From: an uncultured Collinsella sp.
GTDB taxonomy: Bacteria > Actinomycetota > Coriobacteriia > Coriobacteriales > Coriobacteriaceae
NCBI GenBank assembly: GCA_902469555.1
Contig: CABRDB010000002.1
Span: 1 to 9,287, forward strand
Direction: 5' to 3'
DNA length: 9,287 bases
In this document: positions 1-6,107 of the stretch, piece by piece
How positions within the stretch are numbered: position 1 is the stretch's first letter
How the letters are laid out: each line of letters starts with the position of its first letter
Notes under the pieces: model-generated
Told to the model about the DNA's origin: nothing
The model's database searches: none
What the model saw: only the letters and a program-made list of their open reading frames with translations
Translations under genes and position numbers: made by a program

Positions 1-26
1 ATTTGAGACAAGGTGACGTGAAACGA

Positions 27-55
27 AAGGGCGCTGACCTTCTGGTCGCGCCCTT
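27..55 (-). terminator. Stem-loop with weak U-tract downstream of pyrE
   Basis: An 8-bp outer stem (AAGGGCGC at 27-34 with GCGCCCTT at 48-55) stacks, across a one-base bulge at 35, on a 4-bp inner stem (36-39 with 44-47) with a 4-nt loop. Read on the minus strand, the GC-rich stem is followed by TTTCGTTT-like sequence, a weak U-tract. The plus strand has no U-tract. It is therefore most likely an intrinsic terminator for leftward transcription from pyrE, about 75 nt past the stop. It could also terminate an unseen gene to the left. Confidence 0.55.
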
Positions 56-102
56 GAAGTTGAACGTCAGATTGTCCAAATGCGGCCCGCGCAGCGTCGA
101 GC

Positions 103-132
103 AGTTACGGCGTTTGGTAAAACGCCGTAACT
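103..132 (-). terminator. Perfect 13-bp hairpin overlapping the pyrE stop codon
   Basis: AGTTACGGCGTTT (103-115) is the exact reverse complement of AAACGCCGTAACT (120-132), with a 4-nt loop GGTA. The pyrE stop codon (complement of 131-133) lies in the outer base pairs, so the hairpin begins as translation ends. No U-run follows on either strand, so it is not a textbook intrinsic terminator. A 3'-end stabilising hairpin or the first part of a double terminator with the stem at 27-55 is plausible. Confidence 0.45.
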
Positions 133-811
133 AACGTGCTCCGTACTGCTCGTAGTAGGCGTCGATGGCGGTCTTGAGCTCGTCGTCGATGACAACCTTG
201 CCGTCGATCTCGTGGTTGTAGAGGGTCTCGACGACCTCAGCCATGGAGACGATGCTCGCGACGGGGAAACCGTACTTGGCCTCGATCTCCTTCTGCGCGG
301 TGGTCACACCGCCCTTGCCGACCTCCATGCGGTTGAGGGACACGATCAGGCCCTTGATCTCGACATCGGCAGCAGCCTTGACCTTGGGATAGGTCTCGTC
401 GATGGACTTGCCGCTGGTGGTAACGTCCTCGACCATGACCACACGGTCGCCGTCCTTGGGCTCATAACCCAGCAGGTTGCCCTTATCGGCACCGTGGTCC
501 TTGGCCTCCTTGCGGTCGCAGCAGTACTTGACCTCCTTGCCGTACAGCTCGTGGTAGGCAATTGCGGTCACGACGGCCAGCGGAATACCCTTGTAGGCCG
601 GTCCAAACAGCACATCAAAGTCGTCGCCAAAGTTATCGTGGATGGCCTGGGCGTAATACTCGCCCAGCTTCTTGAGCTGATAGCCCGTCACGTAAGCGCC
701 GGCGTTCATAAAGAACGGGGACTGACGGCCGCTCTTGAGCGTAAAGCTGCCGAACTTAAGGACGTCGGACTCGACCATAAACTTGATGAACTCTTGCTTG
801 TAAGCCTCCAT
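131..811 (-). CDS. pyrE: Orotate phosphoribosyltransferase
   Basis: This 226-residue cytosolic enzyme transfers the phosphoribosyl group of PRPP to orotate, giving OMP in de novo pyrimidine synthesis. Family signatures appear in order. The N-terminal FTLKSGRQSPFF is at residues 23-34 and the FGPAYKGIPLAV substrate and PRPP loop at 69-80. The flexible catalytic loop DRKEAKDHG is at 99-107, and the PRPP-binding motif VVMVEDVTTSGKS at 124-136 carries the acidic pair E128-D129. The length is normal for bacterial PyrE (about 210-230 residues). The start is supported by AGAGGAG five bases upstream (complement of 817-823). No other pyr gene is visible. It faces mgtA divergently across 437 nt and appears monocistronic within the window, with two hairpins at its 3' end. 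I found no convincing promoter or PyrR-type attenuator upstream. The identification is firm. Confidence 0.96.
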   Translation of the reverse strand: MEAYKQEFIKFMVESDVLKFGSFTLKSGRQSPFFMNAGAYVTGYQLKKLGEYYAQAIHDNFGDDFDVLFGPAYKGIPLAVVTAIAYHELYGKEVKYCCDRKEAKDHGADKGNLLGYEPKDGDRVVMVEDVTTSGKSIDETYPKVKAAADVEIKGLIVSLNRMEVGKGGVTTAQKEIEAKYGFPVASIVSMAEVVETLYNHEIDGKVVIDDELKTAIDAYYEQYGAR

Positions 812-937
812 GCGGGCTCCTCTCGTAATCGCGTACGTGCCTTCCAGTTTAGCGCAGGCGAAGCGTCGATGCGGGCGCGCTTTGGGGCCACGGCATTCTG
901 TAAAGGCTTTGTCAGGGGGAATGGTTTTCCGAACAAT

Positions 938-958
938 GGGGTTGACATGTCAAACCCC
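938..958. promoter_or_regulatory. Palindrome embedding the mgtA -35 element (possible operator)
   Basis: TTGACATGTCAA (942-953) is a perfect 12-base palindrome. It is flanked by GGGG (938-941) and CCCC (955-958) with one unpaired A at 954, so the near-palindrome spans 21 bases. Its left half is the -35 hexamer of the mgtA promoter, so a dimeric repressor bound here would block RNA polymerase. No specific regulator is recognised. The symmetry is seen directly; the operator role is inferred. Confidence 0.45.
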
Positions 959-970
959 CTCATCAAGAAT
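942..970 (+). promoter_or_regulatory. Probable sigma-70-type promoter of mgtA
   Basis: A perfect TTGACA (942-947) lies 17 bp from AAGAAT (965-970), which matches TATAAT at 4 of 6 positions. Transcription would start near 977, giving a leader of about 270 nt before the mgtA start at 1249. That is far longer than needed for a ribosome-binding site. On the minus strand the same palindrome also offers TTGACA, but no acceptable -10 follows, so the promoter is read as rightward only. Confidence 0.6.
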
Positions 971-1037
971 ACGGGCGGATTAAAAAGGGGTACGAGATAC
1001 CCAAAGCGCGCTGCGCTCAGCCTTTAGGAGGTGTGCC

Positions 1038-1109
1038 GTGGAAGGCAGTCCTAGTCGAAAAACCTGCATGTCGCCCTCGGCACGCCGCGAGGACTCCGCA
1101 CACGCATAA
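1038..1109 (+). CDS. Possible 23-codon leader peptide upstream of mgtA
   Basis: A GTG at 1038 is preceded by a perfect AGGAGG (1026-1031) with a 6-nt spacer and opens a 23-codon frame ending in TAA at 1107-1109. The predicted peptide begins MEGSPSRKTC and is rich in Ser and Arg, with two Pro codons, no membrane segment and no known family. The frame runs across the whole 5' arm (1055-1074) of the long-range leader helix, so a translating ribosome would prevent that helix from forming. This resembles in principle the mgtL peptide upstream of enterobacterial mgtA, but there is no sequence similarity I can claim. A short ORF with a strong SD can occur by chance in GC-rich DNA, so expression is inferred. 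Confidence 0.35.
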   Translation: MEGSPSRKTCMSPSARREDSAHA

Positions 1110-1202
1110 ACGCCACCGGCAGATCGCCAAAACCACCGCAAAGGCGCGCTGCACCCTTTGTGGGCTCAAGAGCTTGACGTGAGCGACATCTAGGTTTTTT
1201 GA
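1055..1202 (+). promoter_or_regulatory. Structured mgtA leader closed by a 20-bp long-range helix (candidate riboswitch/attenuator)
   Basis: Bases 1055-1074 pair with 1183-1202: 17 Watson-Crick pairs, two G-U pairs and one C-C mismatch. Key blocks are AAAAACCT/AGGTTTTT and ATGTCGC/GCGACAT. The enclosed 108 nt can form a hairpin CCTCG (1075-1079)/CGAGG (1088-1092), then two mutually exclusive options. Option one is GCAG (1119-1122)/CTGC (1149-1152) with CGCC (1125-1128)/GGCG (1143-1146). Option two is a 9-bp stem, 1136-1144 with 1155-1163. The 3' arm ends in six T's (1195-1200). Smaller hairpins lie upstream at 988-1002 and 1005-1017. Downstream, CCTC (1230-1233) can pair with GAGG (1240-1243) of the mgtA ribosome-binding site. 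A Mg2+-sensing leader would suit the gene it precedes, but I cannot match the M-box (ykoK) consensus. A small inverted-repeat element is the alternative reading. Confidence 0.55.
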
Positions 1203-1248
1203 AGCAAATACGACACGTACGCTAACTCCCCTCAACAAGGAGGACCCT

Positions 1249-4017
1249 ATGCTGATGCTCAAAACCGTCACGGTACTCGAAGCCATCTCCAAGCGCCGCC
1301 GCACGGCGCGCCCTGCCGCTCATACCGGCCTGTCCAAGAACACCATATTCGCCGCCACCCATAGTGCCGAGGACGCCCTCGTACTGCTTGACGCCACGGC
1401 AAACGGCCTCACCGTCGAGCAGGCAACTGAGCGCCTGAACGCCGTCGGCCCCAACGCCATCGAGGCAACGACCAAAACGCTCGCCCGCCGCATCGCCGAC
1501 GCGTTCATCGATCCCTTCGCCGGCATCCTCGCCGCGCTCGCACTGGTCTCGCTCTACATCGACGTGCTCGCCGTGCCCGAACCGCAGCGCGACCCCTCCA
1601 CGGTCATCGTCATCGGCACCATGCTGCTGGTATCGGGCGGCATGAAGTTTATCCAGGAAGCCCGCAGCGGCAATGCGGCCGAGGCCCTCAAGGACCTGGT
1701 CTCCAACACTTGCACCGCCCTGCGCGACGGCGAGCGCATCGAGATCCCCTTCGACGAGCTCGTCCCCGGCGATGTAATCCGTCTCTCTGCCGGCGATATG
1801 GTGCCGGCAGATGCCCGCATCATCACCGCGCGCGACCTGTTTGTGATCGAGTCCGCACTCACCGGCGAGAGCGAGGCCGTCGAGAAGACCACCGCCGTCA
1901 CCGTCGTCGAGGGCGCCGACGGCTCCGCACTGCCACTCTCTGCCTGCAAGAACATCGTCTTTACCGGCACCTCCGTGCAAAACGGCGCCGCCATGGCGCT
2001 TGTCGTTGCCACCGGCTCGGACACCTACCTGGGCGGCATCGCCAAGATGCTCAACGGGCGCGGCGAAAAAAGCGCGTTTGACCGCGGCGTCTCGAGCGTC
2101 TCCATGCTGCTGGTGCGCCTGATGCTCGTTATGGCGCCGGCCGTCTTTGCCATCAACGCCGCCACCAAGGGCAACGTCATCGACGCGCTGCTGTTCGCCA
2201 CGAGCGTGGCCGTGGGCATCACGCCGCAGATGCTTCCCGTCATCGTGACCACGAGCCTGTCGCAGGGCGCCAAGGACCTCGCCCGTCGCCAGGTTATCGT
2301 CAAGGAGCTGCCGGCGATTCAAAACCTCGGAGCGATGGACGTCCTGTGCTGCGACAAGACCGGCACCCTCACCGAAGACCGCATCGTGCTCGAGCGCTAC
2401 CTCAACACCGATGGCAACGAGGACGCGCGCGTGCTGCGCCATGCGTTTTTGAACAGCTTCTTCCAGACCGGCCTCAAAAATCTTATCGACCTGGCCGTAA
2501 TCGACCGTGCCGATGTGACACCCTCGACCGTCGCACCCGATTCCATGCTGGGCCAGAGCCTGCGCGACCGCTACACCAAGGTCGACGAGGTTCCCTTCGA
2601 TTTCTCGCGCCGTCGCCTGAGCGTAGTTGTCGCCGACGCCCAAGGCAAAACCCAGATGGTTACCAAGGGCGCCGCCGAGGAAATGCTCGAGATCTGCTCC
2701 TTTGTCGAGATCGATGGCATCGCTCAGCCGCTCACCGACGAGAAGCTCGCCCAGATTCGCAAGCAGATCGCCGGACTTAACGCCGAGGGCCTACGCGTAA
2801 TTGCCGTGGCGCAGAAGACCAATCCGCGCTGCGTGGGCGAGTTTGGCATCGCCGACGAGTGCGACATGGTGCTGATGGGCTTTTTGGCCTTCCTCGATCC
2901 GCCCAAAGCAAGTGCCGCGGGCGCCGTCGCCACCCTCGAGGCCAAGGGCGTGGCGGTCAAGGTCCTAACCGGCGACAACGACCGCGTCGCCGCCACCGTC
3001 TGCGAGCAGATTGGTATCGATGCGAGCAACGTCTTGTTCGGCTCCGAGATCGATGCGCTCGATGACGCCGAACTTGCCGAGCGCGCCGAGAAAACCCACC
3101 TCTTCGCCAAGCTCTCGCCGCTGCAGAAGGCGCGCCTGGTACGTGTCATGCGCGAGATGCTCGGCCACACCGTGGGCTTTATGGGCGACGGCATCAACGA
3201 CGCCGCCGCCATGCGTGCGAGCGATTGCGGCATCTCGGTCGATTCGGCCGTCGACATTGCCAAGGAATCCGCCGATATCATCTTGCTTCAGAAGGACCTG
3301 GGCGTGCTCGAGCGCGGCATCATCGAAGGCCGCCGCACTTACGGCAACCTGCTCAAGTACCTCAAGACCACGGTGAGCTCCAACTTTGGCAATGTGCTGT
3401 CCGTGACCGTCGCGAGCCTGTTCTTGCCGTTTTTGCCCATGAGCGCCCTGCAGCTGGTTCTGCTGTCGCTGGTCTACGAGATCGTGTGCATCGCACTGCC
3501 GTGGGACACCGTCGATGACGCCTGGACTGCCCGCCCGCGTGCCTGGGACGCCGCGTCCATCAAGGGCTTTATGCTCGAGCTGGGCCCCGTGAGCTCGCTG
3601 TTTGACATCGTGACCTTCGCCGCGCTCTTCTTTGTCGTGTGCCCCGCCGCCGTGGACGCAAGCTGGTCCGAGCTTGCCGCCGCGGGCGACGTCGCGGGTA
3701 TGGCGACCTTTGCTGCGCTCTTCCAGAGCGGCTGGTTTGTCGAGTCCATGTGGTCGCAGACACTCGTGGTCCACATGTTGCGCTCCCCGCATCTGCCGAG
3801 CCCGCGCGACCACGCCGCGCCCGCATTGTGCGTTCTTACCGTGCTGGGCCTGGCGCTCGTCACCTGGCTGCCGGCAAGCCCCATCGCCGATGCGCTCGGC
3901 CTCATGCCGCTGCCCACGAGCTTTTTTGGGCTGCTCATTGGCATCGTTACCGCCTATATCGCGCTCACCCAGCTGGCAAAGCGCCGCTACATTGCCCGCC
4001 ACGGCGAGCTGCTGTAG
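1249..4017 (+). CDS. mgtA: Magnesium-translocating P-type ATPase (P3B, MgtA/MgtB family)
   Basis: This 922-residue inner-membrane pump uses ATP hydrolysis to drive Mg2+ into the cytoplasm. The actuator motif TGES is at residues 205-208, and the phosphorylation motif CDKTGTLT has its Asp at 369. The nucleotide-binding KGAA is at 473-476, TGDN at 574-577 and the hinge GDGIND at 646-651. The MgtA-type C-terminal membrane region includes SSNFGN and LPWD (750-753). The length is close to the roughly 900 residues of enterobacterial MgtA. The start at 1249 has AAGGAGG five bases upstream; a second ATG at 1255 is possible but less well spaced. In helix 4 the usual PEMLP reads PQMLP (Q327), and in helix 6 the family's QNLMYD reads LSLVYE (739-744), so the ion site may differ. 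The gene is monocistronic, preceded by a long structured leader and followed by a convergent gene. Confidence 0.93.
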   Translation: MLMLKTVTVLEAISKRRRTARPAAHTGLSKNTIFAATHSAEDALVLLDATANGLTVEQATERLNAVGPNAIEATTKTLARRIADAFIDPFAGILAALALVSLYIDVLAVPEPQRDPSTVIVIGTMLLVSGGMKFIQEARSGNAAEALKDLVSNTCTALRDGERIEIPFDELVPGDVIRLSAGDMVPADARIITARDLFVIESALTGESEAVEKTTAVTVVEGADGSALPLSACKNIVFTGTSVQNGAAMALVVATGSDTYLGGIAKMLNGRGEKSAFDRGVSSVSMLLVRLMLVMAPAVFAINAATKGNVIDALLFATSVAVGITPQMLPVIVTTSLSQGAKDLARRQVIVKELPAIQNLGAMDVLCCDKTGTLTEDRIVLERYLNTDGNEDARVLRHAFLNSFFQTGLKNLIDLAVIDRADVTPSTVAPDSMLGQSLRDRYTKVDEVPFDFSRRRLSVVVADAQGKTQMVTKGAAEEMLEICSFVEIDGIAQPLTDEKLAQIRKQIAGLNAEGLRVIAVAQKTNPRCVGEFGIADECDMVLMGFLAFLDPPKASAAGAVATLEAKGVAVKVLTGDNDRVAATVCEQIGIDASNVLFGSEIDALDDAELAERAEKTHLFAKLSPLQKARLVRVMREMLGHTVGFMGDGINDAAAMRASDCGISVDSAVDIAKESADIILLQKDLGVLERGIIEGRRTYGNLLKYLKTTVSSNFGNVLSVTVASLFLPFLPMSALQLVLLSLVYEIVCIALPWDTVDDAWTARPRAWDAASIKGFMLELGPVSSLFDIVTFAALFFVVCPAAVDASWSELAAAGDVAGMATFAALFQSGWFVESMWSQTLVVHMLRSPHLPSPRDHAAPALCVLTVLGLALVTWLPASPIADALGLMPLPTSFFGLLIGIVTAYIALTQLAKRRYIARHGELL

Positions 4018-4093
4018 CAAGTAGACGGAAAACACCCTGCCAGCTGCCGTTGCCACTACCACAGCTGCCGCCGCCGCAGTCTATCCCCCCAGC

Positions 4094-4160
4094 AGTTGCG
4101 GTGAAATAGTTCCTGTTTAAAGCCCCGTGACTTTAATTTAGGGACTATTCCACCGCAACT
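4094..4160. repeat. 67-nt near-perfect inverted repeat between convergent genes
   Basis: The 20-base arms 4094-4113 and 4141-4160 are reverse complements except at two positions. One is a wobble and the other a mismatch, whichever strand is transcribed. Inside, TTAAAG (4117-4122) pairs with CTTTAA (4131-4136) around the loop CCCCGTGA, so almost the whole element folds into one tall stem-loop. It lies between the mgtA stop (4017) and the LuxR stop (4175), where a bidirectional terminator would be expected. However, no U-run follows the stem on either strand. It may be a dispersed intergenic repeat. The rest of 4018-4093 shows only a short direct repeat, CAGCTGCCG. Confidence 0.6.
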
Positions 4161-4174
4161 TATTGGAGGATTAG

Positions 4175-5719
4175 CTAGTCCTTGGGCGTCCAGGACCAGA
4201 AGAAGTTGATAAGGGCTACACGCGAGGCGGTACCGGCCTTTTTGTTGATCGAAGAAATGTGGCGATAGAGCGTGGAGCGCGAAAGGAAGAGCGTTGTGGC
4301 GATGTCCTGAACGCTCTGGTCCGAAACGACCAAGACCTCAAGAATATCGCGCTCGCGCTCTGTAAGCCCAAAGGTGACGACGAAAGCATCGAGGCGCTCA
4401 TCTGACGTGAGCTCCGCTGCCTCCACGGGCACGGAGTCGGAGCACGTGGGCGCAAGATCCCCACCAAGATCATCGGTGGCAGGTGCCAGCTCGCCCCGTA
4501 TCACGGCGTCATCGGCTCGTTGCCCCAACTGTCCCAGCAGCGTAATCGCAATGCCCACAAACATCACGAGCGCCGCGCCGACCGCAGCCAGCACGTTTTG
4601 ACTCGAGATGATCGCCACTGCCGGCGCCGTCACGAACATCGAGCACACGTTGTTGACGACGCGACCCATGCACGGCCAAAAATATGACCAGCGCGCATAA
4701 AGCGAGACGGCGGCATATTTTGTGGTAAAGAACACCACAAAGAAGCCTGAGCCCAGATAAAAGATGATCGTGGCAGCAAGCTCGTTGCCGCCATTGCCAT
4801 CGACGATGAGCACAAAGAACGAAAGCGTGGACAGTATGGCGGCACATGTCATGCCGATATTCATATACGAGCGGCCGTGCAGGTCAAATAGTGCGCCAGC
4901 GACCAACGAGCTCACGACAAGCAGCAGGCGCGGCCAATCGCCCAAATCGACGGCTCCGACAGCATGCAAGGTCGTGAAGCCCGCGTTGAGAGCGGCGAAT
5001 ACGCTGGAAAGATACGCCGTCGCCACGGTCAGGCGAACTACGGCGCGACGGAATGCCGCCTTTGCCTCGGGATCGTCATGCCACTTGGCGCCATATTCCA
5101 GAGCATCTACCGAAAGCCCGGCAGCACTGGGTTCAAAGTTGGGGTCGGACTCGTCGCGCAGCTTGGCGCGTCGGGCACCGTGGAGCAACGCCACCTGCGC
5201 GATGGCACAGACGACCAGAACAGCCTGCTGAGGAATACCGACAGGCATCACCATGTGGTTGATCACCTGTACCAGAACGCCCATGGCATAGGAAAGTGCG
5301 GCGGCGCGCGCCAGGCAGGGCGTCTGCGCAAAACGCCGCGCAAGATTGGCATGGGCGGTCGATCCGCAATAGCCCAGGGCGCAGCACGCCACCAGGCCGC
5401 CGGCAATTACTACCTCAAACCGCACTGCCGTAATCATCAGCAGCAACGCCGATACCAACAGCACGCCTGTAATATCGCTCGTCGCATCGATCGTCTGGGG
5501 AAGGCGATAGTACAGAAATGGGCGCACGAAAAAGCCAATCACGCTCGCGCCGACAACGATGCTCTCGTAGATGACGACCTCACTCGATGGCACGAACTCG
5601 GCCATGCGTACATCAAAGAGATACTCGCACGCCAAAAACGTGAAGAAGAACAGCGCCAGGCATATAATCTCCCGAATGCCCCGACGCAAATATGCGGTTG
5701 TGTCTCCCATGCCCCTCAT
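4175..5719 (-). CDS. LuxR-family transcriptional regulator with about 12 N-terminal membrane helices
   Basis: This 514-residue protein combines a polytopic membrane domain with a C-terminal DNA-binding domain. About twelve hydrophobic stretches span residues 15-400, for example ICLALFFFTFLACEYLF, VVGASVIGFFV and VLAAVGAALVMFVGIAIT. An acidic linker of about 50 residues follows, then a LuxR/GerE helix-turn-helix from about residue 452 (LTERERDILEVL, then QDIATTLFLSRSTLYRHISSI). There is no receiver, kinase or autoinducer domain. Regulators of this architecture are common in Coriobacteriia, where some sit beside the metabolic genes they control. Ligand and targets are not deducible here. The start at 5719 has a G-rich but poor SD (GGGGGG, five bases upstream); Met4 at 5710 is an alternative. 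It converges on mgtA and has its own probable promoter, so co-regulation with mgtA is not implied. Confidence 0.88.
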   Translation of the reverse strand: MRGMGDTTAYLRRGIREIICLALFFFTFLACEYLFDVRMAEFVPSSEVVIYESIVVGASVIGFFVRPFLYYRLPQTIDATSDITGVLLVSALLLMITAVRFEVVIAGGLVACCALGYCGSTAHANLARRFAQTPCLARAAALSYAMGVLVQVINHMVMPVGIPQQAVLVVCAIAQVALLHGARRAKLRDESDPNFEPSAAGLSVDALEYGAKWHDDPEAKAAFRRAVVRLTVATAYLSSVFAALNAGFTTLHAVGAVDLGDWPRLLLVVSSLVAGALFDLHGRSYMNIGMTCAAILSTLSFFVLIVDGNGGNELAATIIFYLGSGFFVVFFTTKYAAVSLYARWSYFWPCMGRVVNNVCSMFVTAPAVAIISSQNVLAAVGAALVMFVGIAITLLGQLGQRADDAVIRGELAPATDDLGGDLAPTCSDSVPVEAAELTSDERLDAFVVTFGLTERERDILEVLVVSDQSVQDIATTLFLSRSTLYRHISSINKKAGTASRVALINFFWSWTPKD

Positions 5720-5750
5720 GGTTAACCCCCCCGCCGCTCAATTGTCTGGA

Positions 5751-5779
5751 AATCTATTTTAATAAAGAACCAGTCTCAA
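5751..5779 (-). promoter_or_regulatory. Probable promoter of the membrane-LuxR gene
   Basis: On the minus strand, TTGAGA (complement of 5774-5779; 5 of 6 to the -35 consensus) lies 17 bp from TAGATT (complement of 5751-5756; 4 of 6 to the -10). The start of transcription would be near 5744, leaving about 25 nt before the ATG at 5719. The AT-rich stretch stands out against the local GC-rich background. It is placed by eye only. Confidence 0.45.
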
Positions 5780-5890
5780 TATCGAAGCCAGGCTCGAAAT
5801 GTTGCCAATTCGACCCCAGCCGTCCACATCACGCCGCGATTTTGAGCCGCATGGACCAGAAGGGACGCGCGCGATCTCTAGCTCGGCCAG

Positions 5891-5989
5891 GAGTGTCTCC
5901 AACTACCACTCATTTAAGTACGTCCCCAATGAGTGGCCGAAGAGTGTCCCCCGCGACTAGTCGTTTGAGAACGTCCCCAACGACTAGTC
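5891..5989. repeat. Two tandem REP-like palindromes with a shared loop
   Basis: Unit 1 has the stem CCACTCATT (5906-5914)/AATGAGTGG (5928-5936). Unit 2 has the stem GACTAGTCGTT (5955-5965)/AACGACTAGTC (5979-5989). Each encloses a 13-nt loop, TAAGTACGTCCCC and TGAGAACGTCCCC, identical at 11 of 13 positions. Each unit is preceded by GAGTGTCYCC (5891 and 5942), giving a period of 51 nt. The stem next to the loop changes in a compensatory way (CATT/AATG against CGTT/AACG). A partial third flank, GTGTCCC, appears at 6003. The loop reads GGGGACGT on the minus strand, resembling the GGGGAC-containing palindromes attributed to REP-associated (Y1, IS200-like) transposases; that link is inference from memory. 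No transposase is present. An outer pair, TCGGCCA (5883-5889)/TGGCCGA (5934-5940), also exists. Confidence 0.6.
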
Positions 5990-6061
5990 AAAAATGGGCC
6001 ATGTGTCCCAGTTGTGGAGACTCCTTGAGCCGTCTGGGTATCGCGAAGAATCGCACACTCC

Positions 6062-6107
6062 CCCATCATCAAAAGTGACACACGCTACCTGTTGATGGGA
6101 GGCAGCC
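6062..6107 (+). promoter_or_regulatory. Ribosome-binding region of the DUF4428 operon with possible SD-masking stem
   Basis: GGGAGG (6097-6102) lies five bases before the ATG at 6108 and fixes that start. CCCATC (6062-6067) can pair with GATGGG (6094-6099), or in another register CATCAA (6067-6072) with TTGATG (6092-6097). Either pairing would partly mask the SD. The stems are short and may be fortuitous. No convincing promoter was found between 5990 and 6061; TTGAGC at 6025 has no well-spaced -10. Confidence 0.3.

Noticed and set aside
212..1027. 271-codon plus-strand frame over pyrE and the intergenic region
   Set aside because: Shadow of pyrE codons; its 3' end runs through the mgtA promoter and palindrome.
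1055..1202. Confident M-box (ykoK) riboswitch call
   Set aside because: The conserved M-box core could not be aligned convincingly by eye, and the enclosed domain (108 nt) is shorter than typical M-boxes. Kept as an unclassified leader.
1222..2643. 473-codon open frame antisense to mgtA
   Set aside because: It mirrors the GC3-rich mgtA frame, has a low-complexity His/Gly/Asp/Ala composition with no domain, and mgtA is certain.
2965..4062. 365-codon open frame antisense to the 3' half of mgtA
   Set aside because: Same GC-bias shadow effect; it crosses the mgtA stop and has no recognisable motif or SD.
5891..5989. CRISPR-like reading of the tandem units
   Set aside because: Only two units; the conserved part is a hairpin loop while the stems differ. 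There is no repeat-spacer pattern and no cas gene.
6025..6054. Promoter for the zinc-ribbon operon (TTGAGC with AAGAAT)
   Set aside because: The spacer is only 15 bp and both hexamers are imperfect; too weak to list.
5692..6078. 128-codon plus-strand frame through the REP-like region
   Set aside because: It covers the LuxR start region, its promoter and the palindromes, has no SD, and its composition follows the repeats.
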